A stretch of DNA of 64,000 nt from Streptomyces fragilis (GTDB lineage Bacteria > Actinomycetota > Actinomycetes > Streptomycetales > Streptomycetaceae), in the NCBI RefSeq assembly GCF_003112515.1, contig NZ_BEVZ01000004.1, forward strand, positions 310,001-374,000, read 5' to 3'. Under the pieces are notes generated by a model. It saw nothing but the letters and a program-made list of their open reading frames with translations, did not search any database and had not been told where the DNA came from. Below are positions 1 to 7,903 of the stretch, one piece after another (positions within the stretch are counted from its first letter, which is position 1; each line of letters begins with the position of its first letter). A program made the translations under genes and the position numbers.

Positions 1-183
1 CTGGACCTGGTGGGCGGTCACGTCGAGGACGCCTTCGGCCGCCTCATCGACACCGTGCGGCGGACGGCCGGGGACGACCGGGAGGCCGTGCGCGTGCGGC
101 TGCTGCAGATGTTCGAGGTCGTCGGCGGCGAGGACCCGCGGGTGGTCGCCGCGCGGCGCGCGCTGGCGCGCGCTCTCCACTAG
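1..183 (+). CDS. YbbN-like thioredoxin/TPR co-chaperone, C-terminal end only
   Basis: The reading frame is open from the first base and ends in TAG, giving the last 60 residues of a protein whose start lies left of the window. The helical stretch with DDREAVRVRLLQMFEVVG and a final GEDPRVVAARRALARALH resembles the C-terminal TPR-like tail of actinobacterial YbbN proteins, which have an N-terminal thioredoxin fold and act as a chaperone-associated holdase. The thioredoxin domain cannot be seen here, so the family call rests on the tail alone. A strong hairpin follows the stop, so this is probably the last gene of its transcript. Confidence 0.7.
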   Translation: MDLVGGHVEDAFGRLIDTVRRTAGDDREAVRVRLLQMFEVVGGEDPRVVAARRALARALH

Positions 184-252
184 GACGCGGACGAGGACGC
201 CGGACGGAAGCCGCCGACGGGCGGCGCCGTGCGGGCGTCGCCGGGCAGGACG

Positions 253-297
253 GGCCGGGGCGGGACGGAAGTCGACGACTTGCGTCCCGCCCCGGCC
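253..297 (+). terminator. Intrinsic terminator-like hairpin after the YbbN-like gene
   Basis: A perfect 14-bp GC stem (253-266 paired with 284-297) encloses a 17-base loop that can itself pair (AAGTC with GACTT). There is only a short T-rich tail, as is usual for Streptomyces terminators. Confidence 0.7.
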
Positions 298-405
298 GTT
301 TCGGCGTCCGGGGCGCGGGAAAAACATGGAGCCGGTGCGGAAAAGAGCCGTCCGAGCGACGCGTTGCGGCCACGCTTTGCCAAATCTTGAGAAACCGCCC
401 AGCTG

Positions 406-418
406 TTACTGGCAGTAA
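406..418. promoter_or_regulatory. Palindromic putative operator TTACTGGCAGTAA
   Basis: TTACTG and CAGTAA form a perfect inverted repeat around one central base, in an A/T-richer patch that stands out from its GC-rich surroundings. It lies about 510 bases upstream of the DUF6230 start. The form suits a dimeric regulator of the TetR or GntR type, but I cannot name the regulator. Confidence 0.4.
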
Positions 419-917
419 AGCTTGCCGACCACCCTGCCCGGCTGCGCCTCCCTTTGCCCGGCTTTGCCCCGGAACGGACCGCCACCCTCCGTCGTGGACC
501 GGGGCGAGAGGGGTGATCCACGGCCATCTCGCCGTTACCCACGGGTAACGAGACCCCTTGCGGGGGCGCGCAGAATGCACCACGATCGGCGACGCTCGGT
601 CCTCTTCCGTGTCCCCGACAACCAATCGGGAGCACGGGACACAGGGTCCCCACCGGGCGGGGGCGGCGTCACCGAGACTCCGCGCCCAGGACAGGGGGGT
701 CTTCGCCTGCGGCGGAGCCTGTCCGAAAAGGTCGCACGGGACCACCTGTCCGGTGCGGCCAGTGGTTGTCGCTCGGGGGTGATCGCCGGTGATTCGGGCG
801 CGTACCGCGCCGTACGAGAACGGGCGCTCTCCTTCCCGAGGACGTAGCACTTCTCCCATCCCTGCCCGGCCCGGGCCGCCTTCGGTGGCAGCCGGGACCA
901 GGAGATGTACGTCCGAG

Positions 918-924
918 AAGGAGG
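918..924 (+). promoter_or_regulatory. Ribosome binding site fixing the DUF6230 start
   Basis: AAGGAGG lies four bases before the ATG at 929. It makes 929, not the in-frame ATG at 905, the start of the DUF6230 gene. Confidence 0.8.
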
Positions 925-928
925 ACAT

Positions 929-1558
929 ATGCAGTCCCAGCTGCGCGGCGGTACCAGATGGAAGCGGTTCGCCGTCGTCATGGTGCCCAGCATCGCCGCC
1001 ACGGCCGCGATCGGTGTCGGCCTGGCGCAGGGCGCGCTCGCCGCGTCGTTCAGCGTCTCCGGCCAGTCGTTCAAGGTGACGACCGACCGGCTCGAAGGCA
1101 AGGGCTTCAACCAGTACGGCTCCCTGGCCCAGGGTGTCGACCTGGAGGGCAACAAGGCGCTCCACCCGGTCGCCGTCTCCGCCTTCAAGAGCGCCGACAT
1201 CACCAACATGTGCCAGTCCGTCGTGACGCCGCACGTGCCGGTCTTCGGCAACGTCAGCCTCCGGCTGACCGCGGGCACCGGTGACAAGCCGGTCCACGCC
1301 GAGAACCTGTACCTCGACGTGGAGAGCCTCGAGACCACCTCGGCCGAGTTCCGCAACATCGACATCGGTGTGGCGGCCGGTCAGGCCACCAAGGGTCCCG
1401 AGCTCGCGGCGGGCACCAACGCCAACGGTTTCGCCCAGCACGCCAGCGAGGCCACCCTCACCGGCGTGAAGCAGACCGCGTGGGCCACCACCGCCGGCAC
1501 CTTCAACCTCAGCAACCTGAAGCTGTCGCTGAAGCCGGGTGTCCACGAGTGCTACTGA
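929..1558 (+). CDS. DUF6230 family exported protein
   Basis: A 209-residue protein with basic residues (R10, K12, R13), a hydrophobic segment at about 14-35 and an Ala-Leu-Ala site near residue 38 that could be a signal-peptide cleavage point. The rest is rich in beta-prone and polar residues. It has two cysteines, C95 and C208 in the terminal HECY, which could form a disulfide outside the cell. Related genes were once labelled cholesterol esterase, but I see no lipase serine motif, so that name is not supported. The start at ATG 929 is set by the strong ribosome binding site just before it. It is followed 103 bases later by a DUF6114 membrane protein gene, a pairing I recognise from other streptomycetes. 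Function unknown. Confidence 0.85.
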   Translation: MQSQLRGGTRWKRFAVVMVPSIAATAAIGVGLAQGALAASFSVSGQSFKVTTDRLEGKGFNQYGSLAQGVDLEGNKALHPVAVSAFKSADITNMCQSVVTPHVPVFGNVSLRLTAGTGDKPVHAENLYLDVESLETTSAEFRNIDIGVAAGQATKGPELAAGTNANGFAQHASEATLTGVKQTAWATTAGTFNLSNLKLSLKPGVHECY

Positions 1559-1661
1559 GCACTCGCTGACGGGCGAGGGAGCCTCGCGGCTCCCCCGCTC
1601 GTCCCAGCCCCACGCACCACCACACTCATCACGGCAACGCCGTTCCAGGGAGCTGTTTTCC

Positions 1662-2303
1662 ATGAGCGCCGAGACTCCTGCCGCGCCCGGTAGCGAACGC
1701 CTTCGGGTCATCCGGCGGAACTTCCGCACGTGGCGGGGCACGCGGCCGTTCTGGGCCGGCCTGTTCGTCATGCTCGCCGGTCTGCCCATCGGGTACTTCC
1801 CCTACGCCGACCTGCACATCGGCAACCTGACCATGACCATGGCCACCACCGCCGGAGCCGGCTCGCTGATCATCGGCGTGCTGCTCGGGGTGCTGGGTCT
1901 GTGCCTGTGGTTCCAGCGGCACATCCAGATCTTCTGCGGTGTCGCGGCGATCCTGCTGGGCCTGGTCTCCATCCCGGTGTCCAACCTCGGCGGCTTCTTC
2001 ATCGGCTTCCTGCTCGCGCTGATCGGCGGTGCCATGGCGATCGCCTGGGCGCCGGGCCGTCCGGACGAGGCCGCGCGGACCGCGCAGGCCGACAGCGCCG
2101 AACCGCTCGCCGCCGGGCCGGAGCACGCCGCCGCGACCGTGTCCTTCGCGAAGGACGACGGCGCGCGGGACGAGCACGACTCGGGCACCGTCAACGCACG
2201 GCTCCCGGAGGCGCGCCGCGGCGGCCTGCCCGCCGACGAGTGGAACGAACTGTCCAGCACCAACCCGGCCAACGAGGTGAACGGGAGGCACAGTGCCGGC
2301 TGA
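1662..2303 (+). CDS. DUF6114 family membrane protein
   Basis: A 213-residue integral membrane protein. Four hydrophobic segments lie at about 29-47, 63-84, 89-107 and 110-130, followed by a polar, acidic tail of about 80 residues. ATG 1662 is chosen over an upstream in-frame start at 1539 because AGGGAG precedes it and the family begins near this point. The gene follows DUF6230 closely and its last 11 bases overlap the next gene, so all three are probably co-transcribed and translationally coupled. I infer that it anchors or exports its two exported neighbours, but no function is established. Confidence 0.85.
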   Translation: MSAETPAAPGSERLRVIRRNFRTWRGTRPFWAGLFVMLAGLPIGYFPYADLHIGNLTMTMATTAGAGSLIIGVLLGVLGLCLWFQRHIQIFCGVAAILLGLVSIPVSNLGGFFIGFLLALIGGAMAIAWAPGRPDEAARTAQADSAEPLAAGPEHAAATVSFAKDDGARDEHDSGTVNARLPEARRGGLPADEWNELSSTNPANEVNGRHSAG

Positions 2304-3594
2304 CGAGGAGGTCCACGGCCAGGCCGTGGACGAGTCGGACGCGAGAACGGGGCCGCGCCACGCCGCGCCCAGGAAGCCGTTGCGTGCCCGGGTCCGCATT
2401 CCCGGCGGCAAGGTGATGGCCATCGCCGCCATGCCGACCGCCGTCCTCATGGGCATGGGCTTCACGCCGACGCTCGCCCAGGCCGACGACCGGCCCGACC
2501 TCCCCAAGGGTTCCCTGACCGCGGAGGAGTTCCAGGCCTGCGTCGAGGTGCTCGAGGAGGCCGAGAAGGGCGAGAAGGGCGACGCCCCCGAGGACGACAA
2601 GACCCCCGACACCGGTGGCGACGAGAAGCCCGCGCCCGGCGACGAGGACGAGGACACGGGCGGCGACAAGCCCCCGGCCCCCGCGGAGCCGGAGCCGGAG
2701 AAGCCCGAGCCCACCGAGCCGGCCCCCGAGGAGCCCGCACCGGCCGATCCCGCTCCCGAGGAGCCGGCTCCCGCCGAGCCGGAGGCCGACAGGCCGAACG
2801 TGCTCGAGGAGATCGGCAGCGCCCTCGGCGACCTGCTCGACGGACCCGGGGCTCAGCAGGACGAGGCCGCCGCGGCCGAGGAGCCGGCCACCGGGCCCAC
2901 CGGGGCCGCGGAGGAGACGGACCCCGCCGACTCCCCGAAGGCCGGAGCCGAGGCCGACGCCGACACCGAGAAGGAGGCGGACGCCGGGAAGGCCACCGAG
3001 GCTCCCGAGGAGGCCGTCGAGGAGACCGCCAAGGCGCTGGAGAAGGCCGAGGAGGCCGAGAAGGCCGCCGAGGAGGGCGAGGCGGTCGAGGAGACGGCCG
3101 AGGAGCCCGCGATCGACCCCGAGGACTGCCCCGTCGCCACCGACGAGGAGGGCGGCCTCGAGAACATCGTGGCGCTGCCCGACCGGGCGTGGGAGCTGCA
3201 GGCCAGTTCGCTGCTGCTCAAGGGCGCCAAGTACGAGGGCGTCGTCAAGGTGAAGACGGCCGACGGCACCGTCAAGAAGGTGCTGAAGTACGTCGTCTCC
3301 GACGGCACCGACATCGGCGACCTGCACCAGGTCGTCCACGACACGCAGAACAGGAAGACGCACCACGCGGTTGCGGGCAAGGGCACCACGTCCACCATCC
3401 GCGGCGGCGACACGGTGATGTACACGGAGTCCATCTCCGGCAACCTGCTGGGGCTGATCCCGGTGACCTTCTCGCCGGAGAACCCGCCGCCGCTGGACAT
3501 CCCGATCATCTACTTCACCAAGGTGAAGGTGGTCCAGGCCGGCCAGTTCGGCGGCAACCTGACCATCCCGGGTCTGCGCCAGTACGTCGACTAG
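2293..3594 (+). CDS. Exported protein with acidic Pro/Glu/Ala repeats
   Basis: A 433-residue protein starting at GTG inside the end of the DUF6114 gene. The N-terminus is cytoplasmic-like and Arg-rich to residue 40, followed by a hydrophobic segment at 41-57 and an Ala-Gln-Ala site at 62-64, so it is probably exported. Residues 70 to about 270 are a low-complexity region of Glu, Pro, Ala and Asp (repeats of the PAPEEPAP type, then Glu/Ala-rich likely helix). Two cysteines (FQAC, EDCP) flank this region. The last 150 residues look like a folded beta-rich domain ending in LRQYVD. I do not recognise a named family. The acidic stretch could act as a spacer through the wall or bind cations; this is inference from composition. 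Confidence 0.8.
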   Translation: MPADEEVHGQAVDESDARTGPRHAAPRKPLRARVRIPGGKVMAIAAMPTAVLMGMGFTPTLAQADDRPDLPKGSLTAEEFQACVEVLEEAEKGEKGDAPEDDKTPDTGGDEKPAPGDEDEDTGGDKPPAPAEPEPEKPEPTEPAPEEPAPADPAPEEPAPAEPEADRPNVLEEIGSALGDLLDGPGAQQDEAAAAEEPATGPTGAAEETDPADSPKAGAEADADTEKEADAGKATEAPEEAVEETAKALEKAEEAEKAAEEGEAVEETAEEPAIDPEDCPVATDEEGGLENIVALPDRAWELQASSLLLKGAKYEGVVKVKTADGTVKKVLKYVVSDGTDIGDLHQVVHDTQNRKTHHAVAGKGTTSTIRGGDTVMYTESISGNLLGLIPVTFSPENPPPLDIPIIYFTKVKVVQAGQFGGNLTIPGLRQYVD

Positions 3595-3627
3595 CCGACC
3601 GCGCCAGCGCCTCACGAGGCACGGACG

Positions 3628-3664
3628 AAGTGCCCCCGCCGCCCATCGGGCCGCGGGGGCACTT
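3628..3664. terminator. Bidirectional terminator between convergent genes
   Basis: A 12-bp stem (3628-3639 with 3653-3664) begins AAGTGCCCCCGC and ends in its complement; an inner GCCC/GGGC pair closes the loop. It sits between the stops of the convergent genes ending at 3594 and 3693, so it can serve both. Confidence 0.8.
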
Positions 3665-3692
3665 CTCGTGGGGCCCTACGAGATCCACCGAG

Positions 3693-6026
3693 TCAGATCA
3701 TCGTCGGCTTCCCGTCCTGTGCGCCGCCGGTGAGCGGGGTCCGGTCGGGGGTGGCGGCGGCCGCCACCACCGAGGTGGCGGTCGCCACGGCGGAGCCGGC
3801 GGGCGCCTCCGCGGACCCGGCGGACAGCGCCGGACCGCCGGACAGGCCGGAGCCGGCGGGTGGCGCGGGCAGCGCGGTGGCGCGGCCGCCGCTCGCGAGG
3901 GCCGGCAGCGGCCACCGGCCGGGCTCGTGACCGGAACCGGCCGCCCGCTCACCGTGCACGCCGTGCACCGGCAGGGACGCGGTCTGCAGGGCGGGCACCG
4001 GGTACATGGCCGGCAGCACGGGCTGCAGCGGCTCGACGACGGGCTGCGCCGGGCGGACGTCGGCGAGCAGGGCGGGCTCCGGCGCGGGAGCCGCCGGGAA
4101 GGGCGTCTCCCGCTCGGGCGCCGCCCCGACGGGGACCACGGCCGGTTCGGACACCGGGACGGGACGGCGCGGCGGCTCCGGCACGGCGGCCGGCTCGCGC
4201 TCCGCGGCGCCCGCCGGGACCGGCTCCGGCGCGGGAGCGGCGTCCGCGCCCTCCGCCGCGGCCGGCACGGCCGTGACGTCGGCCGCGGTGACGGGCGCGG
4301 CGTCCGGCAGCGCGACCGGCACGGTGACCGGGGCTGCGGTCCTGCGGCGGCGGGCCTCGGCCAGCGCCGTGTACCACCAGATCGCCACCGGGGAGAGGGC
4401 GATCACCAGGGCGAGCACCGCCCAGGTGCGCATCGCCGCGTGCGTGTGGCCGAGCAGCTCGGAGGCCACCAGCGAGACGGCCAGCACCGCCGCCCAGAAC
4501 AGGTGCACCCGGAAGGTGAGCAGCCGGTCCGCGCTGCTGTCGCCGCCCTTGGGGGTGACCACGAAGCGGCACGGGCGGCGCATCAGGGCGGCCGTGAAGG
4601 ACTTCAGGTAGATAGGCGCGGAGATCGCCGACATGGCCATCCCGGCGAGGCCGCCGGACCCCTTGGGCTCGTGCGGCGAGACGTTGTGCCGCCGGTTCCA
4701 GAGGTAGAGGCCGATCTGCAGGGCGGCGGCGTCGCTGTAGAGCATCAGCCACACCGACGTGGAGACCGAGGTGCCGGACGCGCCGAACCACATGAACAGG
4801 GCGCAGCTGAAGACGCCCAGGAACCAGTTGACCGCGGTCATCGGGTAGTAGCAGACCATCAGCGAGTACTGGAACAGCCGGCCGTAGGGCATGGTGAACG
4901 GCGCCTTCCAGAACTGCTTGAAGAGCGTCTCGTAGGTGCCGCGCGACCACCGCATCTGCTGGGTGAAGAAGTCGGTCCACGAGGTCGGGCCCTCGCCGAC
5001 GGCCAGGACGTCCGGGGTGTAGACCGAGCGCCAGCGCCGCCGGGTGCCGGGGTTGCGGGTGCGGTGGAGCTCGAACCCGGTGGCCATGTCCTCGGTGATG
5101 GAGTCGTACAGGCCGCCGATCTGCTTGACGGCGGAGATCCGCACGACGTTGTTGGTGCCGACGAACATGGGCGCCCGGTAGCGGTTGCCGGCCCGCTGGA
5201 TCAGCGCGTGGAACAGGTACTGCTGCGACTCCGCGGCCTTGGTCACGGGGTTGGTGTAGTTGCCGTAGACCTGCGGCCCGACCACGAAGGCCACGTCCGG
5301 GTCGCGGAAGTAGCCGAGCATCCGCTCCAGGAAGTTGGGCAGCGGCACGTGGTCGGTGTCGACGGAGGCGAAGAAGTCGTACTCGTCGCCGTGCGCGTCG
5401 AGCCAGGCGTTGTAGTTGCCGTGCTTGGTCTTCGCCTTGTGGTGGCCGGTGGGACGGTTCCAGCGGTCGACGCCCTTGCGGGAGAAGTGGCGCACGCCCA
5501 GTTCCCGGCACAGGGCCTTGGCCTCGTGGTCGTCGCCCTCGTCGAGGAGCCAGACGTCCAGGTGGCCGGCGTGGGTGATGCGGGTCGCGCCCTCCAGGGT
5601 GGCGCGGAGCATCGACAGCGGCTCCTTGCCGGGGACGTAGGTGGTGATGAAGGCGACCCTTGTGCCGGGTTCGGGGGTCACGGGCACCGGGTCGCGGGCG
5701 ACCATCGTGGCGTGGGCGACGGAGAAGACGTTCACGACCATGAAGAACTCGATCAGCCCGATCCCCACCAGCATGGCCACGTCGAGGACGGACAGCCAGG
5801 TCTGCGACGCGTCACGCTCCACCCAGTGCGTGGGCCACACCAGGTAGACCAGCAGCAGGCCGGTGAGCAACGGAGCGAGCGCCATCATCGCGACCGCTCG
5901 CCACCGGTGGGGCTCGCGCGAGAGCAGCGAGGTGTACCGCACTCGGTAGGGCTCGTCGGCGGGTGGCCCGGTGAGCGGGCCCGCCAGTCGGCTGTGGGTG
6001 TCGTAGTCGTACCCCTCCGGCAGCAC
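3693..6026 (-). CDS. Membrane GT2 family glycosyltransferase (cellulose synthase-like)
   Basis: A processive-type family 2 glycosyltransferase of 777 residues. Two membrane segments lie at about 45-65 and 80-100. The cytoplasmic catalytic domain shows the DEGDD and DTD acidic motifs (about 162-166 and 223-225), TED (311-313) and QQMRW (356-360), the D,D,D,QxxRW signature of cellulose and hyaluronan synthases. More membrane spans follow to about residue 590, then about 185 residues rich in Ala, Pro, Val and Glu with no visible domain. GTG 6026 is preferred to TTG 6038 because GGAGG sits five bases before it. No partner genes such as a CslZ or GlxA homologue lie beside it, so the polymer made cannot be inferred. 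Confidence 0.85.
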   Translation of the reverse strand: MLPEGYDYDTHSRLAGPLTGPPADEPYRVRYTSLLSREPHRWRAVAMMALAPLLTGLLLVYLVWPTHWVERDASQTWLSVLDVAMLVGIGLIEFFMVVNVFSVAHATMVARDPVPVTPEPGTRVAFITTYVPGKEPLSMLRATLEGATRITHAGHLDVWLLDEGDDHEAKALCRELGVRHFSRKGVDRWNRPTGHHKAKTKHGNYNAWLDAHGDEYDFFASVDTDHVPLPNFLERMLGYFRDPDVAFVVGPQVYGNYTNPVTKAAESQQYLFHALIQRAGNRYRAPMFVGTNNVVRISAVKQIGGLYDSITEDMATGFELHRTRNPGTRRRWRSVYTPDVLAVGEGPTSWTDFFTQQMRWSRGTYETLFKQFWKAPFTMPYGRLFQYSLMVCYYPMTAVNWFLGVFSCALFMWFGASGTSVSTSVWLMLYSDAAALQIGLYLWNRRHNVSPHEPKGSGGLAGMAMSAISAPIYLKSFTAALMRRPCRFVVTPKGGDSSADRLLTFRVHLFWAAVLAVSLVASELLGHTHAAMRTWAVLALVIALSPVAIWWYTALAEARRRRTAAPVTVPVALPDAAPVTAADVTAVPAAAEGADAAPAPEPVPAGAAEREPAAVPEPPRRPVPVSEPAVVPVGAAPERETPFPAAPAPEPALLADVRPAQPVVEPLQPVLPAMYPVPALQTASLPVHGVHGERAAGSGHEPGRWPLPALASGGRATALPAPPAGSGLSGGPALSAGSAEAPAGSAVATATSVVAAAATPDRTPLTGGAQDGKPTMI

Positions 6027-6123
6027 AGCACCCTCCAATGATCGAATCCGCGCTTCCGTGATCGGAGGTTCGAAATCCGGGGTCCGGAGATCGAAGATCT
6101 GCGATCAGGAACGGACAAGATGC

Positions 6124-6143
6124 TATCCACACAAAAGTGGATA
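6124..6143. promoter_or_regulatory. Inverted repeat upstream of the glycosyltransferase
   Basis: TATCCAC, six bases, GTGGATA form a perfect 7-bp inverted repeat about 100 bases upstream of the glycosyltransferase start, in an A/T-rich island. Several GATC tetramers follow between 6041 and 6104. It could be an operator or a weak hairpin. Confidence 0.35.
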
Positions 6144-6296
6144 TTCCGGGAGCTGTCGACTTGGGCGCGTCCGGGCGCGGGGGGCCGCCGGAGGGGGATC
6201 CGGGGGTGCGGCGGGCCGGTGCCGGCCCGGTGATCCCGGTGACCGGCGAGGTTCCCGGCGGGTCGGCGTGTCGGTCGGGCTACGGCTGGAAACCGC

Positions 6297-7220
6297 TCAT
6301 TCGGCCGAAGGGGACGACCGCTCCGGGCGAGCCACGCTGCGGCGCAGGTGGGCGCGGACCGCGCGCTGCGCGACGGGGCCCAGGGCGTCGACGGCGGAGA
6401 CCAGGTCCGCCAGCCGCTCGAGCGCGTCCAGGGCACGGGTCGCCCCCTCGGGGTCGGCGCCCTCGTAGAGCTCCAGGCCGACGAAGGAGGCGGCGATCGC
6501 GCGGGCCAGCCCCTCGGGGTCGGCGAACTCGCCGAACGGGGTGGCCGCCAGCACCCGGCGCAGCACCCGCTCGATCTCGGTGATCCACATGTCGAGCCCG
6601 GCTGCGGTGGCCGGGCCGAGCCGGGCGTGGGTCTGGGCGCCGGCCAGCATCTGCCCGATCAGCGCCACGTGGCCGGCGGCCCGCTCGGTGTCGTGGATCT
6701 CCCGGCCCAGGGCCAGCAGCCCGGACAGCGAGGTCACCTCGGCGAGCCGCTCCCGGTACCGGGCGACCCGCTCCTCCGCGCCGTGCCGGCAGGCGGCGGC
6801 GAGCAGCTCGTCCATCGACCCGAAGTGGTAGAAGACCAGCGCCTGGTTGACCCCGGCAGCGGCCGCCACGGACCGGGCCGACACCTTCGCGATGCCGTGC
6901 TCGGCGAGGGTGTGCAGGGTTCCCTCCAGCAGCCGGGTCCGGGTGTCGGGCACGGCCCCCGGCGCCTGCGCACCGCCCGCGCCGGCCGCGGCACCCGCGG
7001 CCCCCGCGGCACCCGCGGCACCCGCGTCGCCCGTACCGCCCGCGGCCCTTGCGGCTCCCGTACCGCCCGCGTCGCCCGTACCGCCCGCGGCCCCTGCGGC
7101 TCCCGAGCCGTCCGAGTCGCCCGTACCGCCCGCGGCCCCTGTGGCTGCCGCACCGCCCGCGTCCCCCTGCTCCCCGCCGCGGCCCGGTCCGGGGGCGGCG
7201 TCCCGGTTCGCGGCGATCAC
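6297..7220 (-). CDS. TetR family transcriptional regulator with Gly/Ala-repeat N-terminus
   Basis: A 307-residue TetR regulator. The DNA-binding helix-turn-helix lies at about 113-132 (VSARSVAAAAGVNQALVFYHF), followed by a typical ligand-binding helical domain. Its first 90 residues are an unusual Gly/Ala/Asp/Thr tract encoded by 45-base tandem repeats, well outside the usual 190-220 residue size of the family. GTG 7220 has AGGAGG seven bases upstream and overlaps the stop of the DUF4166 gene, so the regulator is the last gene of a three-gene operon. It is the obvious candidate to bind the two palindromes at 8689-8747 and repress its own operon; that link is inferred. A shorter product from an internal start cannot be excluded. 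Confidence 0.88.
   Translation of the reverse strand: MIAANRDAAPGPGRGGEQGDAGGAAATGAAGGTGDSDGSGAAGAAGGTGDAGGTGAARAAGGTGDAGAAGAAGAAGAAAGAGGAQAPGAVPDTRTRLLEGTLHTLAEHGIAKVSARSVAAAAGVNQALVFYHFGSMDELLAAACRHGAEERVARYRERLAEVTSLSGLLALGREIHDTERAAGHVALIGQMLAGAQTHARLGPATAAGLDMWITEIERVLRRVLAATPFGEFADPEGLARAIAASFVGLELYEGADPEGATRALDALERLADLVSAVDALGPVAQRAVRAHLRRSVARPERSSPSAE
7024..7168 (-). repeat. 45-base tandem repeat inside the TetR gene
   Basis: Three 45-base units (7024-7068, 7069-7113, 7114-7158) plus a partial fourth, differing at a few positions. They keep the frame and each encodes 15 residues of Gly/Ala/Asp/Thr in the regulator's N-terminal tail. Copy number could vary between strains without a frameshift. 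Confidence 0.85.
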
Positions 7221-7903
7221 GCCCGGGCCTCCTCTCGCACCGGCCGCAGCCCGGGGCGCACGCCGTGCCGTGCGGCGTCCGTGTACTCGGCGGTGAAGGA
7301 GCCCTCGTAGCCGAAGAGCGGGCCGACGTACCGGTTGACCACACGGACCCGGACCGAGAAGCGCCCGGTGGCGTCGTCGAACGCCTCCCGCACCTCCGCC
7401 TCCCCGCCGACGAGTCCGGGGACGCGGACGTCCAGCGGCCCCTCACGGAACCGGTGCTCGCCGGACCGGATGATCAGCTCGCCCTCGTCCCCCGCGGCGA
7501 GGTGCAGGTCGCTGGCCAGGTGCTGGTGGGTGCCGAGGTAGTCCAGCACGCGGTCGCCCCGCGGCCCCATGACCATCTGCGCGTCGAAGCGGCGGGGCCC
7601 GGCGGGCAGCTGGAAGGTGCGCACGAAGCTGACCGTCTCCCGGCCGAAAGAGTCCACGTAGGGGACGTTCTCGATCACGAAGGGCACGTTCCGCCCCTGT
7701 CTCGGGACCAGGATGTTCCGGGTGGCGCCGAGCGCCAGGAACGGCCGGACGAAGCCGCGCCCGTGCCAGATCCGGTCCATCGTCCCGGTACCGACACAGG
7801 CCTCGCCGCCGTCCAGGCCGACGGAGAACCTGCGGCGCAGCTCGGGGTGGAGCCGTCCGAAGTCCGCGCCCATCACCCGGCGGAAGATCGAGCCGCGACT
7901 CAT
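7217..7903 (-). CDS. DUF4166 domain-containing protein
   Basis: A 228-residue soluble protein matching the DUF4166 family by its LGATRNILVPRQGRNVPFV region and the C-terminal GPLFGYEGSFTAEY. No catalytic motif is evident. ATG 7903 overlaps the stop of the upstream gene (ATGA), and its own stop overlaps the TetR start, so the three genes are translationally coupled. Biochemical role unknown; the pairing with an SRPBCC-like membrane protein suggests a lipophilic substrate, which is inference only. Confidence 0.8.
   Translation of the reverse strand: MSRGSIFRRVMGADFGRLHPELRRRFSVGLDGGEACVGTGTMDRIWHGRGFVRPFLALGATRNILVPRQGRNVPFVIENVPYVDSFGRETVSFVRTFQLPAGPRRFDAQMVMGPRGDRVLDYLGTHQHLASDLHLAAGDEGELIIRSGEHRFREGPLDVRVPGLVGGEAEVREAFDDATGRFSVRVRVVNRYVGPLFGYEGSFTAEYTDAARHGVRPGLRPVREEARA

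Larger units (their letters stand above)
184..928. other. 745-base non-coding interval
   Basis: No reading frame here has convincing codon bias or a ribosome binding site. It holds the terminator of the left-hand gene (253-297), a perfect 13-base inverted repeat at 406-418, and the leader of the DUF6230 gene. A TTGAGA hexamer at 387-392 lies just before the palindrome, but I see no well-spaced -10 partner. The length suggests a regulated promoter region rather than a simple spacer. Confidence 0.5.

Noticed and set aside
929..1558. Cholesterol esterase activity for the DUF6230 protein
   Set aside because: No GxSxG or other esterase motif is present; the name seems to be an inherited annotation.
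44..1789. A 581-residue minus-strand frame over the left edge
   Set aside because: It spans a terminator and the DUF6230 gene, with Arg/Pro-rich translation and no ribosome binding site.
3189..6041. A 950-residue plus-strand frame
   Set aside because: It runs through the end of one gene, a terminator and then antisense to the glycosyltransferase; it cannot be one real gene.
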